Shown here: piece by piece, positions 35,505 to 46,321 of the stretch
Position numbering within the stretch: the stretch's first letter is position 1
Layout: the number at the start of each line of letters is the position of its first letter
Source: Ornithinimicrobium ciconiae
GTDB taxonomy: Bacteria > Actinomycetota > Actinomycetes > Actinomycetales > Dermatophilaceae
Direction of reading: 5' to 3'
Length of the DNA stretch: 64,000 bases
Assembly: GCF_007197575.1 (NCBI RefSeq)
Contig: NZ_CP041616.1
Coordinates: 1,364,001 to 1,428,000, forward strand
The notes under the pieces: model-generated
Told to the model about the DNA's origin: nothing
Seen by the model: only the letters and a program-made list of their open reading frames with translations
Databases searched by the model: none
Translations under genes and position numbers: made by a program

Positions 35505-35632
35505 GAGGTAGAGGGGGTGGGGGCGGAGGTGGAAGGGGACGTGAGGCTGGAAGGTGGAAGGGGACGTGAGGCTGGAAGGTGGAAGGTGGAAGGGGACGGG
35601 GAGGACGTGAGGGTGGAAGGCGGAAGAGTGTG
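35505..35632 (+). repeat. Purine-rich (GGA) tandem repeat block
   Basis: A 25-base unit (GGAAGGGGACGTGAGGCTGG plus AAGGT) is perfect at 35531-35555 and 35556-35580 and degenerate on both sides. The + strand is almost all G and A for about 130 bases. No gene lies here. Confidence 0.85.
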
Positions 35633-35636
35633 GAGA

Positions 35637-35987
35637 TCAGGCGTGTAGGGCGCGCAGGACCTTCTCCATGGCTTTTCCCTTGGCGAGCTCGTCGACCAGC
35701 TTGTCGAGATAGCGGATCTGCTGCATCAACGGATCCTCGATGTCCTCGACCCGAATGCCGCAGATGACACCGGTGATCAGCTCGGCGTGCGGGTTGAGGC
35801 GGGCCTGTGCGAAGAACTCCTCGAACGTCGTCTCAGCGTCGAGGTGACCCTGCAACTCATGGGTGTCGAAACCGGTGAGCCAGGCGATGACCTCGTCCAG
35901 CTCGTCCCTGGTGCGCCCCTTGCGCTCAAGCTTGGCGACATAGAGGGGGTAGACCTTCGCGACGCTCATGGAGAACAACTTGCTCAT
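35637..35987 (-). CDS. DUF2200-family protein
   Basis: 116 aa, matching the compact DUF2200 family: SVAKVYPLYVAKLERKGRT (near 8-26), EVIAWLTGFD, ELITGVICGIRVEDIEDPLM and LDKLVDELAKGKAMEKVLR at the end. Function unknown; cytoplasmic. ATG 35987 starts directly at the conserved block; the open frame continues 15 codons upstream without homologous features. Confidence 0.87.
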   Translation of the reverse strand: MSKLFSMSVAKVYPLYVAKLERKGRTRDELDEVIAWLTGFDTHELQGHLDAETTFEEFFAQARLNPHAELITGVICGIRVEDIEDPLMQQIRYLDKLVDELAKGKAMEKVLRALHA

Positions 35988-36052
35988 CGCGCCAGCGTCG
36001 CAGAGGAGTCCGAGGGCGCTTGGTTGACCCACGAGGCTGTGTGGAGACCGGC

Positions 36053-37363
36053 TCAGGCGGGCAGGACCTCACCGACGGCCGTGGCGACCAGGTCGGCCAG
36101 CCGCTCGACCTGCTCCGAAGTGATAACCAGCGGCGGACCGAGCACGAGCAGGTCGCCATCGGTGCCGTCAGCGCAGCCCGTGCCCGGATAGATCAGAACC
36201 CCGGCCGCCTTGCCGGCTGCGAGGACACGCTCGGTGACCCGCTCACTGCGCGGGAACGGTGTCCGGGTGTCGCGGTTCACGACCAGCTCCACAGCGCGCA
36301 GCAGCCCCAGTCCGCGGATGTCGCCCACGTGGGGGTGCTCGCCCAGCCGCGCCTGCAGCGCAGCGCCCAGCTGATCGCCGCGCACCGCCGAGGCCGTCAC
36401 CAGCTCGTGCTCGGTCAGATAGTCCAGCACGGCCAGGCCGGCTGCCGCCCCGACGTGGTGGTGGGAGTAGGTGAACCCGTGGGTCAGTGAGGCCTCACCA
36501 ATCGTGTCGTGCACGGCGCCACTGGCCACCGCCAGCCCCAGCGGCCAGTAGCCCGAGGCCGCCCCCTTGGCTGCCACCAAAAGGTCGGGCACCAACCCGA
36601 AGTGCTCGCTGGCAAACCAGGTGCCGGTCCGGCCGAAGCCGGTCATGACCTCATCGGCCACGACCAGCACCCCATGCCGGGCGCAGACCTCCTGCACGGC
36701 CGGCCAGTAGTCCTGCGGTGGGACACACGCACCGAGCGCGGCACCGGACACCGGCTCGGCGATGAAGGCCGCCACCCGCTGGGGCCCGAGCTGCTCGATC
36801 AGGCTCTCCAGCTGGGTCGCGTGCCACTGCCCGCACGCCTGCGGGTGCACGGGAGAGGCACAGCGGTACTCGTAGGGCGTGCCGGTGTGCGCTGCCTGAC
36901 CTAGCCAGGGAAGGTAGGGCGCCCGCAGCCCGTCCCGGGAGCCCACGTCCAGAGCCCCTCGGGTGTTGCCGTGGTAGGACCCGGACCGGCCGATCACGAT
37001 GTGCCGGTCCTCGCCGCGGGCCAGGTGATAGGCGCGCGCCATCTTCAGCGCCGTCTCGACCGCCTCGCTGCCACCCGACACCGGATAGACCCGCGCGTCA
37101 GGCACCGGGAGTATGCCGGCCAGCCGGTCGGCATACTCCTCCAGGGCCGTGCCGGTGAAGGCACTGCCGTGGGCGTAGGCGAGGTCCGCGGACTGCGCGG
37201 CGATCGCCGCGCCGATCTCGGCGACACCATGACCGATGCCGACCACGATTGCCCCGCCGGAGCCGTCGAGATAGGTCCGCCCGTCGGCGTCGACGATCTC
37301 GCACCCCTGCCCGCGGACCGCGACCGGAAGGTCGCGGCCGCGGGCGAAGACGTGTCCGCCCAC
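36053..37363 (-). CDS. Class III PLP-dependent aminotransferase
   Basis: 436 aa omega-aminotransferase. Motifs: YLDGSGGAIVVGIGHG near 30, GSEAVETALKMARAYH near 93, ADEVMTGFGRTG near 250 and the PLP lysine in VAAKGAASGYWPLG near 282. Substrate could be an omega-amino acid, diamine or 2,4-diaminobutyrate. GTG 37363 is chosen because it lies 13 bases after the preceding gene's stop; the longer frame is antisense-free but overlaps gabT fully. It is downstream of gabT and the aldehyde dehydrogenase in one transcript. Confidence 0.85.
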   Translation of the reverse strand: MGGHVFARGRDLPVAVRGQGCEIVDADGRTYLDGSGGAIVVGIGHGVAEIGAAIAAQSADLAYAHGSAFTGTALEEYADRLAGILPVPDARVYPVSGGSEAVETALKMARAYHLARGEDRHIVIGRSGSYHGNTRGALDVGSRDGLRAPYLPWLGQAAHTGTPYEYRCASPVHPQACGQWHATQLESLIEQLGPQRVAAFIAEPVSGAALGACVPPQDYWPAVQEVCARHGVLVVADEVMTGFGRTGTWFASEHFGLVPDLLVAAKGAASGYWPLGLAVASGAVHDTIGEASLTHGFTYSHHHVGAAAGLAVLDYLTEHELVTASAVRGDQLGAALQARLGEHPHVGDIRGLGLLRAVELVVNRDTRTPFPRSERVTERVLAAGKAAGVLIYPGTGCADGTDGDLLVLGPPLVITSEQVERLADLVATAVGEVLPA

Positions 37364-37376
37364 CTGGGGCCCCCGC

Positions 37377-38729
37377 TCAGGCCTCGAGCGCGGCGAGTGC
37401 CTCGCCCAGGACGCGCAGGGCGGTGGTGGCCTCCTCCGCGGTGAACACCAACGGCGGGGACATGCGGATGGTCCGCACACCGCAGTCCAGGACCAGCAGT
37501 CCGCGCTGGAAGGCCTGGTTCTGGGCCTCGGCGGCTGTGGCCGCGTCACGGAACTCGACGCCGATCATCAGACCGACACCGCGCACGTCGGTGATCACCT
37601 CGGGGTGCTTGGCCTGCAGCTCGCGCAGCCCGGTGAGCAGCTGGTCGCCGATGGTGGTGGCGTTGGCCAGCAGGCCCTCCTCCTGGATGGTGCGCAGCGT
37701 GGCCAGCCCGGCCGCGCAGGGGATGGGGCTGCCGCCGTAGGTGGAGCCGTGCGCACCGGCGCCCCACTTCTCCATCAGCTCGGCCCGGGCCGCGAAGGCG
37801 CCCAGCGGCAGGCCGGAGGCCAGACCCTTGGCGCTGATCAGGATGTCGGGCTGGACGTCGGCCAGCTCGATCGCCCACATCCTGCCGGTGCGGCCCATGC
37901 CGGACTGCACCTCGTCGGCGACCAGCAGGATGCCGTGCTCGTCGCACAGCGCGCGCAGGCGCTGCACCCAGGAGGCCGGCGGGACGATGTAGCCACCCTC
38001 GCCCTGCACCGGCTCCAGGAAGATCGCCGCGACCTCACTGGGGTCCACCTCGGTCTCGAAGAGGCGGTCCAGCTCGGCGAAGGTGGCCTCCTCGTCGTGG
38101 CTGCGGTGACCGTTCTCGTCGATCTCCGCGAAGGCGAAGGGCACGTGGTGCACCCCGGAGAGCAGGGGGCCGAATCCCTTGTGGTACTTCGACTTTGACG
38201 CCGTCAGGCTGACCGCGCCATAGGTCCGGCCGTGGAAGGCGCCGAAGAAGCTGATCAGGTGCTGGCGTCCCGTCGCATAGCGGGCCAGCTTGATCGCACC
38301 CTCGACCGCCTCCGCGCCGGAGTTGGTGAGGAAGACCCGCGTCGGCCCCTCCATCGGCAGGGTCTCGGCCAGCGCGGCGCACATCTGGGAGTAGATCGGC
38401 AGGTAGAAGTCGCTCGCTGAGTAGTGCAGCAGCTGGTCGGCCTGCTCCTTGATGGCCGCGACCACCGCTGGGTGGGTGTGCCCGGTGGAGTTCACGGCGA
38501 TGCCGGCGTTGAGGTCGAGGAAGAGGTTGCCGTCGACGTCCTCCATCGTCGATCCGCTGGCCCGCTTGGGGACCAGGGGATAGGCGCGGGGGAGCGAGGG
38601 GCTGGTCACGGCCCCGTCACGGTCCAGCACCTTCTGCCCCTCGGGGCCGGGCAGGGCGGTGCGGATGTCCGGGACTGGCCGGGCCGGGTCGATGCCCTGC
38701 TGGTCGGTCTCTGTCATGGTGGCGCTCAT
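37377..38729 (-). CDS. gabT: 4-aminobutyrate aminotransferase
   Basis: 450 aa class III aminotransferase close to GABA/5-aminovalerate transaminases. Motifs: FLDLNAGIAVNSTGHTHP near 75, TNSGAEAVEGAIKLAR near 130, VADEVQSGMGRTGRMW near 267 and the PLP lysine in ISAKGLASGLPLGAF near 300. Converts 4-aminobutyrate to succinate semialdehyde. ATG 38729 is chosen over 38717 because it is the first in frame after the aldehyde dehydrogenase stop (85 bases). The neighbouring aldehyde dehydrogenase would oxidise its product. Confidence 0.9.
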   Translation of the reverse strand: MSATMTETDQQGIDPARPVPDIRTALPGPEGQKVLDRDGAVTSPSLPRAYPLVPKRASGSTMEDVDGNLFLDLNAGIAVNSTGHTHPAVVAAIKEQADQLLHYSASDFYLPIYSQMCAALAETLPMEGPTRVFLTNSGAEAVEGAIKLARYATGRQHLISFFGAFHGRTYGAVSLTASKSKYHKGFGPLLSGVHHVPFAFAEIDENGHRSHDEEATFAELDRLFETEVDPSEVAAIFLEPVQGEGGYIVPPASWVQRLRALCDEHGILLVADEVQSGMGRTGRMWAIELADVQPDILISAKGLASGLPLGAFAARAELMEKWGAGAHGSTYGGSPIPCAAGLATLRTIQEEGLLANATTIGDQLLTGLRELQAKHPEVITDVRGVGLMIGVEFRDAATAAEAQNQAFQRGLLVLDCGVRTIRMSPPLVFTAEEATTALRVLGEALAALEA

Positions 38730-38814
38730 CTGGTCAGGGGTCCTCTCGGGTGCTCTGGTATGTCGGGTGGTCGCGTGATCTGTCTCGTCACGTGGACCGG
38801 TGGTCGGGTATGAG

Positions 38815-40380
38815 TCAGGCGACCACGGTGCGCGACTGCTCGCGCATGAACTGCTGGACGTAGTAGAGCCCGCCGCCGGCATTGCCGTAGGTGCCCGAGC
38901 CCTTCCAGCCGCCGAACGGCTGCACGCCCGGCCAGGCGCCGGTGGTGGCCCCCGCGGGACGGTTCACATAGACCACGCCGGCCTCGATGGTGTCGAAGAA
39001 CTGCTGGATCTCGGCCTCGTCGGTGGAGAAGAAGCCAGCCGTCAGCCCCAGGTCGGAGTCGTTGGCCAGCTCCAGTCCCTGCTCCAGGGAGTCCACCGGT
39101 GCGATGGCCAGGAAGGGCAGGAACAGCTCGTCGCGGAAGAGCCGGTCCTCCAGCGGCAGGTCGGTGACGATCGTCGGGGAGACGTAGTGGCCCTGGACAC
39201 CGTCGGGGGTCTGACCGACGACCTCGCCACCGAGCACGATGGTGCCTGCCTCGCGGGCGTGGGCGACGGCCTTCTCGTAGCGTCGCACAGACTCCTCCTC
39301 GATCACCGGACCGAGGAAGGTGTCGCGCTTGGTGGGGTCGTCCATGACGAGCGAGGAGGCGCGCTCGAGAATCTTGGCCAGCAGCTCGTCATACACCTCC
39401 CGCTCGACGTAGACCCGGGAGTTGGCCGAGCACTTCTGGCCCGAGAAGCTGAAGGCTGAGCGGGTGATGCCCTGGGCGGCGAGGTCGAGGTCTGCCTTGG
39501 CGGTGACGATGGTGGGGTTCTTGCCGCCCATCTCGCAGATGACCGGCTTGGGGTATGCCGTGGCGAACTCGCGGTAGATCGACATGCCGACGGCGTAGGA
39601 GCCGGTGAAGGTGATGCCGTCGACGTCCGGGTGGGACACGATGGCCTGGCCAACCTCGTCCCCACCGGGGAGCAGGTGGAAGGCCTCGGCCGGGACGCCG
39701 GACTCGCGCAGGCAGTCCATGAACAGGGCGGAGGAGAAGGTGCCCTGCGGGGCAGGCTTGAGGACGACGGTGTTGCCAGCGACGAGGGCCCCGCCCGCGG
39801 GACCGGCGGCCAGCGCCATCGGGTAGTTGAAGGGCACGATCACGCCCCACACGCCGTAGGGACGCATGACGCTGCGGGTGCTCTCCTTGTCGAGCAGCTT
39901 GTCCATGTCCTTGGCGAAGCCGTTGTTCTTCTCCATCTGGGTGCAGTAGTAGCGGATCAGGTCCGCTGCCTCCTCCACGTCGCCCAGCGCCTCAAGGCGG
40001 TTCTTGCCGACCTCCATGGTCATCACGGCGGCGAACTCGGCGCAGCGGTCGCTGATCATCTCGGCGGCGGCGCGCAGGACGCGCACCCGCTCCTGCCAGT
40101 CGGTGTTGCCCCAGCTGCTGCGGCCGGCCTTGGCGGCAGCCACCGCGTCCGTGACGTCGTCCGTGGTCGCCGACGCGACGGTGCACAGGGTCACCGACGT
40201 GTCGACGGGGCTGTGCACCTCGAAGGTCTCCCCGCCGGGACGGTCCTCCCCGTTGACGAAGGGGGTGATATGCCGGCCCAGCCAACCGCGGGCTGTCTCC
40301 AGCCCCTCCTCGTACCAGGCGTGCAGGTCCTCGTTGTCAGCGGACAGGGTCGCGTATGTGACCCGGAAGCGGGACGCCAT
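38815..40380 (-). CDS. Aldehyde dehydrogenase, RocA/P5C-dehydrogenase-like
   Basis: 521 aa NAD(P)-dependent aldehyde dehydrogenase. Motifs: VIVPFNYPMALAAGPAGGAL near 170, GSYAVG nucleotide loop near 252, general base Glu in CEMGGKNPT near 275 and catalytic Cys in SGQKCSANSR near 310. The SGQKCSA form resembles 1-pyrroline-5-carboxylate dehydrogenases; with gabT beside it, succinate-semialdehyde oxidation is also possible. ATG 40380 has GGAGG 7 bases upstream; ATG 40386 would leave one base. Confidence 0.88.
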   Translation of the reverse strand: MASRFRVTYATLSADNEDLHAWYEEGLETARGWLGRHITPFVNGEDRPGGETFEVHSPVDTSVTLCTVASATTDDVTDAVAAAKAGRSSWGNTDWQERVRVLRAAAEMISDRCAEFAAVMTMEVGKNRLEALGDVEEAADLIRYYCTQMEKNNGFAKDMDKLLDKESTRSVMRPYGVWGVIVPFNYPMALAAGPAGGALVAGNTVVLKPAPQGTFSSALFMDCLRESGVPAEAFHLLPGGDEVGQAIVSHPDVDGITFTGSYAVGMSIYREFATAYPKPVICEMGGKNPTIVTAKADLDLAAQGITRSAFSFSGQKCSANSRVYVEREVYDELLAKILERASSLVMDDPTKRDTFLGPVIEEESVRRYEKAVAHAREAGTIVLGGEVVGQTPDGVQGHYVSPTIVTDLPLEDRLFRDELFLPFLAIAPVDSLEQGLELANDSDLGLTAGFFSTDEAEIQQFFDTIEAGVVYVNRPAGATTGAWPGVQPFGGWKGSGTYGNAGGGLYYVQQFMREQSRTVVA

Positions 40381-40535
40381 TGTCATTCCTCCGTCGATGC
40401 GTGGGGCACGCGCCGCAGCGGGTGCGGGGTCCCCTCGGTGTCTGGGTTGCAGTGTCGGGCGCGCCACGGATTACTGCTGTGCGCGACCATGCTTCGGACA
40501 GTACCTCAGGTAGGCTCGGATGTCTGCCACCGGAT

Positions 40536-40572
40536 CCTGTCAAACAGGTGAAACAACGGTTATTTTCCCGTT
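40536..40572. promoter_or_regulatory. Inverted repeats upstream of the aminotransferase operon
   Basis: CCTGTCAAACAGG (40536-40548) is a 5-bp palindrome with a 3-base centre and, on the minus strand, holds TTGACA. AACGG (40555-40559) and CCGTT (40568-40572) form a second pair. Nothing else coding is seen in 40381-40762, so this gap probably holds the regulated promoter. Confidence 0.45.
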
Positions 40573-40762
40573 GAAGACGCTGAATAGCGGTGATTGTCCT
40601 CATGGAGAGGGTGTTGACAGGAAGGCCTCCTGACAGGTGGTCTTGGGTGTCGGAGCCATGGCACGCTGTGGGCACAGACGTCGCGGGCAACGTTCGAGCG
40701 TGCGCGGCGCTCGGCGGCGCGGTGGCAGTCGGGGTGCGGTGGTAGTCGGGTGCGGTGCGCCC

Positions 40763-41088
40763 TCAGTGCGGCATGGCCGACGCGCGCCAGGCGCCCGGAC
40801 CGGGGGTGACACGTTGGGCGGGCAGCCGGGCCGAGCGCCCCCACAGGGACGTAGTCGGCGTTGCTGTCGCCTCGCCAGAGTCACCGCCGCCGACGACCGC
40901 CAGCACGGCCGTGAGGGCCGCGACCTCTTCCGCAGTGGGGTTGCCCGAGACGACCTTGAGCACCGGCGTGGAAGATGTGTGATCTGTGTCGGCGGTGGCG
41001 GTGTCGGTGCCCCCGGTGGCAGTGTCTGCGGCAGTGTCCGCACCGGTGTCGGTGGCGCTCATGCCGTCCGGGCTCTCGCTCTGGTCGC

Positions 41089-41092
<4 letters not shown>
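40763..41092 (-). CDS. Acyl-CoA carboxylase epsilon subunit
   Basis: 109 aa. A disordered Asp/Thr/Ala-rich N-terminus (about 1-42), then the family core [22 protein letters not shown] (near 44-65) and a tail with SLWGRSARL. Epsilon subunits (AccE type) stabilise AccA-AccD5 complexes in actinobacteria. GTG 41092 overlaps the stop of the beta gene. Confidence 0.85.
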
Positions 41093-42696
<1,604 letters not shown>

Positions 42697-42703
42697 GGGG
42701 GAC

Positions 42704-42709
42704 AACTTA
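42704..42709 (-). promoter_or_regulatory. Leaderless -10 box of the AccD5-like gene
   Basis: TAAGTT on the minus strand, 7 bases before ATG 42696. Confidence 0.55.
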
Positions 42710-42865
42710 TCCCGTGCTCGCCGCGGCCCAACGGCGCGGGTCCAAGAAGGCTGTGTCGGTGAAGCGCTCCTCGTCACACACCCACTGTGCGGAGAGCCGC
42801 TCCTGGCAGAGGGTGTGCGGCGGCGGGGTGAGCAGTGGGCACGAGGCAGCAGCGGAGCAGGTCAC

Positions 42866-42871
42866 TACCCT
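42866..42871 (+). promoter_or_regulatory. Leaderless -10 box of biotin ligase
   Basis: TACCCT, 6 bases before ATG 42878. Confidence 0.55.
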
Positions 42872-42877
42872 GGCCCG

Positions 42878-43639
42878 ATGGCCCGCATCCCCTGGGAGCC
42901 CTCCGAGTGGCACCCGAGCATCGACTCGACGAACCTCGAGGCGGCTCGCGACCCCCGCCCCGGACGTGTGGTCGTCGCCGACCACCAGAGTGGTGGGCTG
43001 GGCCGGCGGGGCCGGTCCTGGACCGCCCCGCCGGACACTGCGGTGGCGATCAGCGCTGTCCTGCCCGCACCGGGTCCGGACCTGATCGGGTGGGTCCCGC
43101 TGGTCGCCGGCCTCTCCGTCGTGCAGGCACTGCAGGAGAGCCGGTATGCCGTGCCCGCCGTGCTCAAGTGGCCCAACGACGTGCTGGTCCAGGAGGAGGG
43201 GGAGTGGCACAAGGTCTGTGGGGTGCTCGCCCAGGCGATCCCCGACACGCCCGCCGGGTCGGTCGTGGTGGTCGGGGCAGGCGTCAACATCGATCAGGTG
43301 CGCGACCAGCTGCCGGTGGCCACCGCGACGTCGTGGCGACTCTCCCGCGGTGGCGGGGCACCCCTCCCGGAGGGTGCCCGCGAGCAACTCGTCGCTGACT
43401 ATCTCCAGCGCCTGGCCGACCTGATGGGCGTTCTGGAGGAGGATCCGGAACGGGTGCGGACGGCATACCGGCAAGGGTGCTCGACACTCGGCCAGGAGGT
43501 GGCCGTGCACCTGCCGGCGGGCGGGACCCGCACCGGCAGGGCTGTGGCGGTCGATCAGTCCGGCGCGCTGGTCGTCGAGGGCGGCGGCGCCCGCACCGTC
43601 CATGTCGCAGGTGACGTCGTGCACGTCCGACCTGCCTGA
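42878..43639 (+). CDS. birA: Biotin-[acetyl-CoA-carboxylase] ligase
   Basis: 253 aa, lacking the DNA-binding domain of E. coli BirA. It activates biotin with ATP and attaches it to the carrier lysine of carboxylases. Motifs: DSTNLEA near 18, the flexible ATP/biotin loop GRRGRSWTAPP near 43-53, LKWPNDVLV near 100 and GAGVNID near 130. Divergent from the carboxylase beta/epsilon pair, as in many actinobacteria. The start is set by the TACCCT box; the open frame upstream overlaps the divergent gene. Confidence 0.92.
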   Translation: MARIPWEPSEWHPSIDSTNLEAARDPRPGRVVVADHQSGGLGRRGRSWTAPPDTAVAISAVLPAPGPDLIGWVPLVAGLSVVQALQESRYAVPAVLKWPNDVLVQEEGEWHKVCGVLAQAIPDTPAGSVVVVGAGVNIDQVRDQLPVATATSWRLSRGGGAPLPEGAREQLVADYLQRLADLMGVLEEDPERVRTAYRQGCSTLGQEVAVHLPAGGTRTGRAVAVDQSGALVVEGGGARTVHVAGDVVHVRPA

Positions 43640-43662
43640 TGACGGCTGTCGCACACCGTGGA

Positions 43663-43668
43663 TAACCT
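43663..43668 (+). promoter_or_regulatory. Leaderless -10 box of the enoyl-CoA hydratase gene
   Basis: TAACCT, 6 bases before ATG 43675. Confidence 0.5.
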
Positions 43669-43674
43669 GGCCCC

Positions 43675-44487
43675 ATGAGCGACGCAACGACCCGCGGGGC
43701 CCCGACGATGCTGCAGATCACCCGGCACGGGGAGGGCGGTCACGTCGCCGAGCTGGTGTTGGACCGGCCGGAGGCGATGAATGCGATCTCGACCGCCTTC
43801 GCCGAGGAGATCACTGCGGCCACGAGTGCCTTGGCGGCCGATCCGAGCGTGCGGGCGGTGGTGGTGACCTCGACGCACCCCCGGGCCTTCTGCGTCGGGG
43901 CCGACCTCAAGGAGCGCAACTCCTTCACCGACGCCGACCTGATGCGTCAGCGGCCGCTCACCCAGCAGGCCTATGGCGGAGTGCTCAACCTGCCGGTGCC
44001 CGCCTTTGCGGCCGTCGAGGGATTTGCCCTCGGCGGGGGTCTGGAGATCGCCCTGTCCTGTGACGTGATCGTCGCCGGCGAGGGTGCACTGGTGGGTCTG
44101 CCCGAGGTGTCGGTGGGCGTTATCCCCGGCGGTGGGGGCACCCAGCTGCTCACCCGCCGTATCGGCTGGTCCCGAGCGGCGAAGGCGATCTTCACCGCCG
44201 CCAAGCTGCCCGCCGCGGAGGCCTTCGAGCTCGGGATTGTCGATGAGCTGGTCTCCCCAGGCACGGCCCGCGACCGCGCGTTGGAGCTGGCCACCGTCGT
44301 TGCCGGCCACAGCCCGGTGGGCGTGCGCAGCGCCAAGCGCGCGATGCGACTGGGCGCCGACGTCGACCTGCAGACCGGGCTGCAGGTGGAGGACGCCTGC
44401 TGGCGCGCCACGGCCTTCTCCGCAGACCGGGCCGAGGGGGTGGCGGCCTTCGCTGAGAAGCGCCCGCCGAACTGGCCGGGCCACTAG
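43675..44487 (+). CDS. Enoyl-CoA hydratase
   Basis: 270 aa crotonase. Oxyanion segment AFCVGADLKERN near 66; both hydratase glutamates are present: GGGLEIALSCD (near 126) and LPEVSVGVIPGGGGTQ (near 148). Adds water to 2-enoyl-CoA in beta-oxidation. Its complete active site contrasts with the crotonase at 9059. Follows birA by 35 bases with its own promoter. Confidence 0.92.
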   Translation: MSDATTRGAPTMLQITRHGEGGHVAELVLDRPEAMNAISTAFAEEITAATSALAADPSVRAVVVTSTHPRAFCVGADLKERNSFTDADLMRQRPLTQQAYGGVLNLPVPAFAAVEGFALGGGLEIALSCDVIVAGEGALVGLPEVSVGVIPGGGGTQLLTRRIGWSRAAKAIFTAAKLPAAEAFELGIVDELVSPGTARDRALELATVVAGHSPVGVRSAKRAMRLGADVDLQTGLQVEDACWRATAFSADRAEGVAAFAEKRPPNWPGH

Positions 44488-44563
44488 CATGTGGGGACGG
44501 CGAACGCGCCGCGCTGGACAGCACGAATTCGCGAACCTCGGGGGCGAGCGAGAGAGGACTACG

Positions 44564-44569
44564 TATCAT
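44564..44569 (+). promoter_or_regulatory. Leaderless -10 box of the response regulator gene
   Basis: TATCAT, 7 bases before ATG 44577. Confidence 0.6.
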
Positions 44570-44576
44570 CAAGCCC

Positions 44577-45260
44577 ATGACAAGGGTGCTGCTTGCTGAG
44601 GACGACGAGACGATCTCGGAGCCGCTGGCGCGGGCACTGCGCCGCGAAGGCTACGAGGTTGACGTGTGCGGCGACGGCCGCAAGGCGCTGCAGGCCGCTG
44701 CCCAGGAGACCCCCGACCTGGTGATCCTTGACCTCGGACTGCCCTACGTGGACGGTCTGGACGTCTGCCGCCAGCTGCGTCGTGACGGACTCACCAGCCC
44801 GGTGCTGATCCTCACCGCCCGCGGCGACGAGGTGGACACGGTCGTCGGACTCGACGCGGGTGCCGACGACTACGTCACCAAGCCGTTCCGGCTGGCCGAG
44901 CTGCTGGCCCGGGTCCGCGCGCTGCTGCGCCGTGGCGGTGAGGGACGCGAGGACGAGGAGGAGCGTCCGATCACGATCGACACCAAGGCGCGCAGGGCCT
45001 TCTTCCGCGGCCAGGAGCTGCAGCTGACCGCCAAGGAGTTTGACCTGCTGCGGGTGCTGATGCGCGAGGGCGGGCGGGTCGTTTCCCGTGAGGACCTGAT
45101 GCGCGAGGTGTGGGACTCGGCCTGGTACGGCTCGACCAAGACCCTCGACATGCACGTCTCCGTGCTGCGGCGCAAGATCGGTGACGACGCGGCCGATCCC
45201 AAGCACATCGTCACGGTGCGCGGCGTCGGCTTCCGGTTCGAGAACGAGCCCGAGAGCTAG
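44577..45260 (+). CDS. OmpR/PhoB-family response regulator
   Basis: 227 aa. Receiver domain 1-118 with acidic pair DD at 9-10, phospho-acceptor Asp52 (ILDLGLP), and Lys near 102 (VTKPFR). A winged-helix DNA-binding domain follows from about 128 (LTAKEFDLLRVLMR, VSREDLMREVW, DMHVSVLRRKIG, VRGVGFRF). Partner of the histidine kinase 8 bases downstream; the stimulus is unknown. Confidence 0.94.
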   Translation: MTRVLLAEDDETISEPLARALRREGYEVDVCGDGRKALQAAAQETPDLVILDLGLPYVDGLDVCRQLRRDGLTSPVLILTARGDEVDTVVGLDAGADDYVTKPFRLAELLARVRALLRRGGEGREDEEERPITIDTKARRAFFRGQELQLTAKEFDLLRVLMREGGRVVSREDLMREVWDSAWYGSTKTLDMHVSVLRRKIGDDAADPKHIVTVRGVGFRFENEPES

Positions 45261-45268
45261 CCCGAGCG

Positions 45269-46321
45269 GTGGGCGCGGAGTTCCGGTGGGTCGCGGTCGT
45301 CGCCGGGATCGGCTCGGCGGTCTTCTCCCTCGGCCTGTCGTGGCTGGTCGCAGCCCTGCTGCTCAAGCTGCAGCGGGAGCGGGCGGTGGATCACTCACCA
45401 CTGGTCTCTGCGTGGATCCTGGGGTTCATCGTCCTGCTGGTGGTCATGGTTGTCCTCGCCCTGACCTGGTATGCCGTGCGCCGGCTGGCCGAGCGGCGCG
45501 CCGCCCGGGCGGCCCAGGCGATGCGTCAGGTGACCCAGCGTGCCGAGGAGTACGGCGTGGGCGGATTCGCGCTGGAGCCGCTCACAGCGGAGGAGCTGGT
45601 CCCGCTGACCTCCGGGCTGGAGGAGATCGACAGCCTCTCCCGGGTGCTGGATCGCAACCACCACGCGCTGATGCGGGCGCTGACCGCCGAGCGGTCCTTC
45701 GCAGCGGATGCCTCACACCAGCTGCGGACACCCTTGGCGGCGCTGCTGCTGAGGCTGGAGGAGATCAGCGAGTCCACCGACCTGGAGCTGGCGCGGCACG
45801 AGGCTGACATCGCCATCGGGCAGACCGAGCGACTGGCCGGTGTCGTCGACGACCTGCTGCACCGCACCCGGGCGGGGCATGCCGACGGCGGTCGGTCGGT
45901 GTCGCTGGACACGGTGCTGACCCAGCTGACCAGGGAGTGGGAGGCGGCCTTCGCCGGCGAGAACCGTCGGATCAGCTGCTCCATCGAGCGGGGCATGATC
46001 GTGCGATCCAGCGCGTCGGCCATCTCGCAGATCCTCAACACCCTGGTCGAGAACTCCCTGGCCCACGGTGCCGGGGACGTGCGCGTGCAGGCCCGGCGTA
46101 GCGGCCCCGCTGCGGTCATCGAAGTGACCGACGACGGTCCAGGCATCCCGCCACACTTTGCCCGCACCATCTTTGAGCGGGGCGCCACCACCGGCACCGG
46201 CACCGGGCTCGGTCTGGCCGTGGCGCGGGAGACGGCCGAGTCCTTCGGCGGTCGCCTCGAACTCGCCCAGGCAGAGCCGGCGATCTTCGCCCTCTTCGTC
46301 TCGATGGCCCCCGTCCGCTAA
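45269..46321 (+). CDS. Sensor histidine kinase
   Basis: 350 aa. Two membrane segments (about 5-32 and 47-70) with a short extracellular loop of only about 12 residues, a HAMP-like charged stretch, the phosphorylated His in ASHQLRTPLAALL near 150 and ATPase boxes N (NTLVENSLAHG near 257), G1 (VTDDGPGIP near 290) and G2 (GTGTGLGLAVARE near 313). The tiny external loop suggests sensing within the membrane or via a partner. GTG 45269; same transcript as the regulator. Confidence 0.92.
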   Translation: MGAEFRWVAVVAGIGSAVFSLGLSWLVAALLLKLQRERAVDHSPLVSAWILGFIVLLVVMVVLALTWYAVRRLAERRAARAAQAMRQVTQRAEEYGVGGFALEPLTAEELVPLTSGLEEIDSLSRVLDRNHHALMRALTAERSFAADASHQLRTPLAALLLRLEEISESTDLELARHEADIAIGQTERLAGVVDDLLHRTRAGHADGGRSVSLDTVLTQLTREWEAAFAGENRRISCSIERGMIVRSSASAISQILNTLVENSLAHGAGDVRVQARRSGPAAVIEVTDDGPGIPPHFARTIFERGATTGTGTGLGLAVARETAESFGGRLELAQAEPAIFALFVSMAPVR

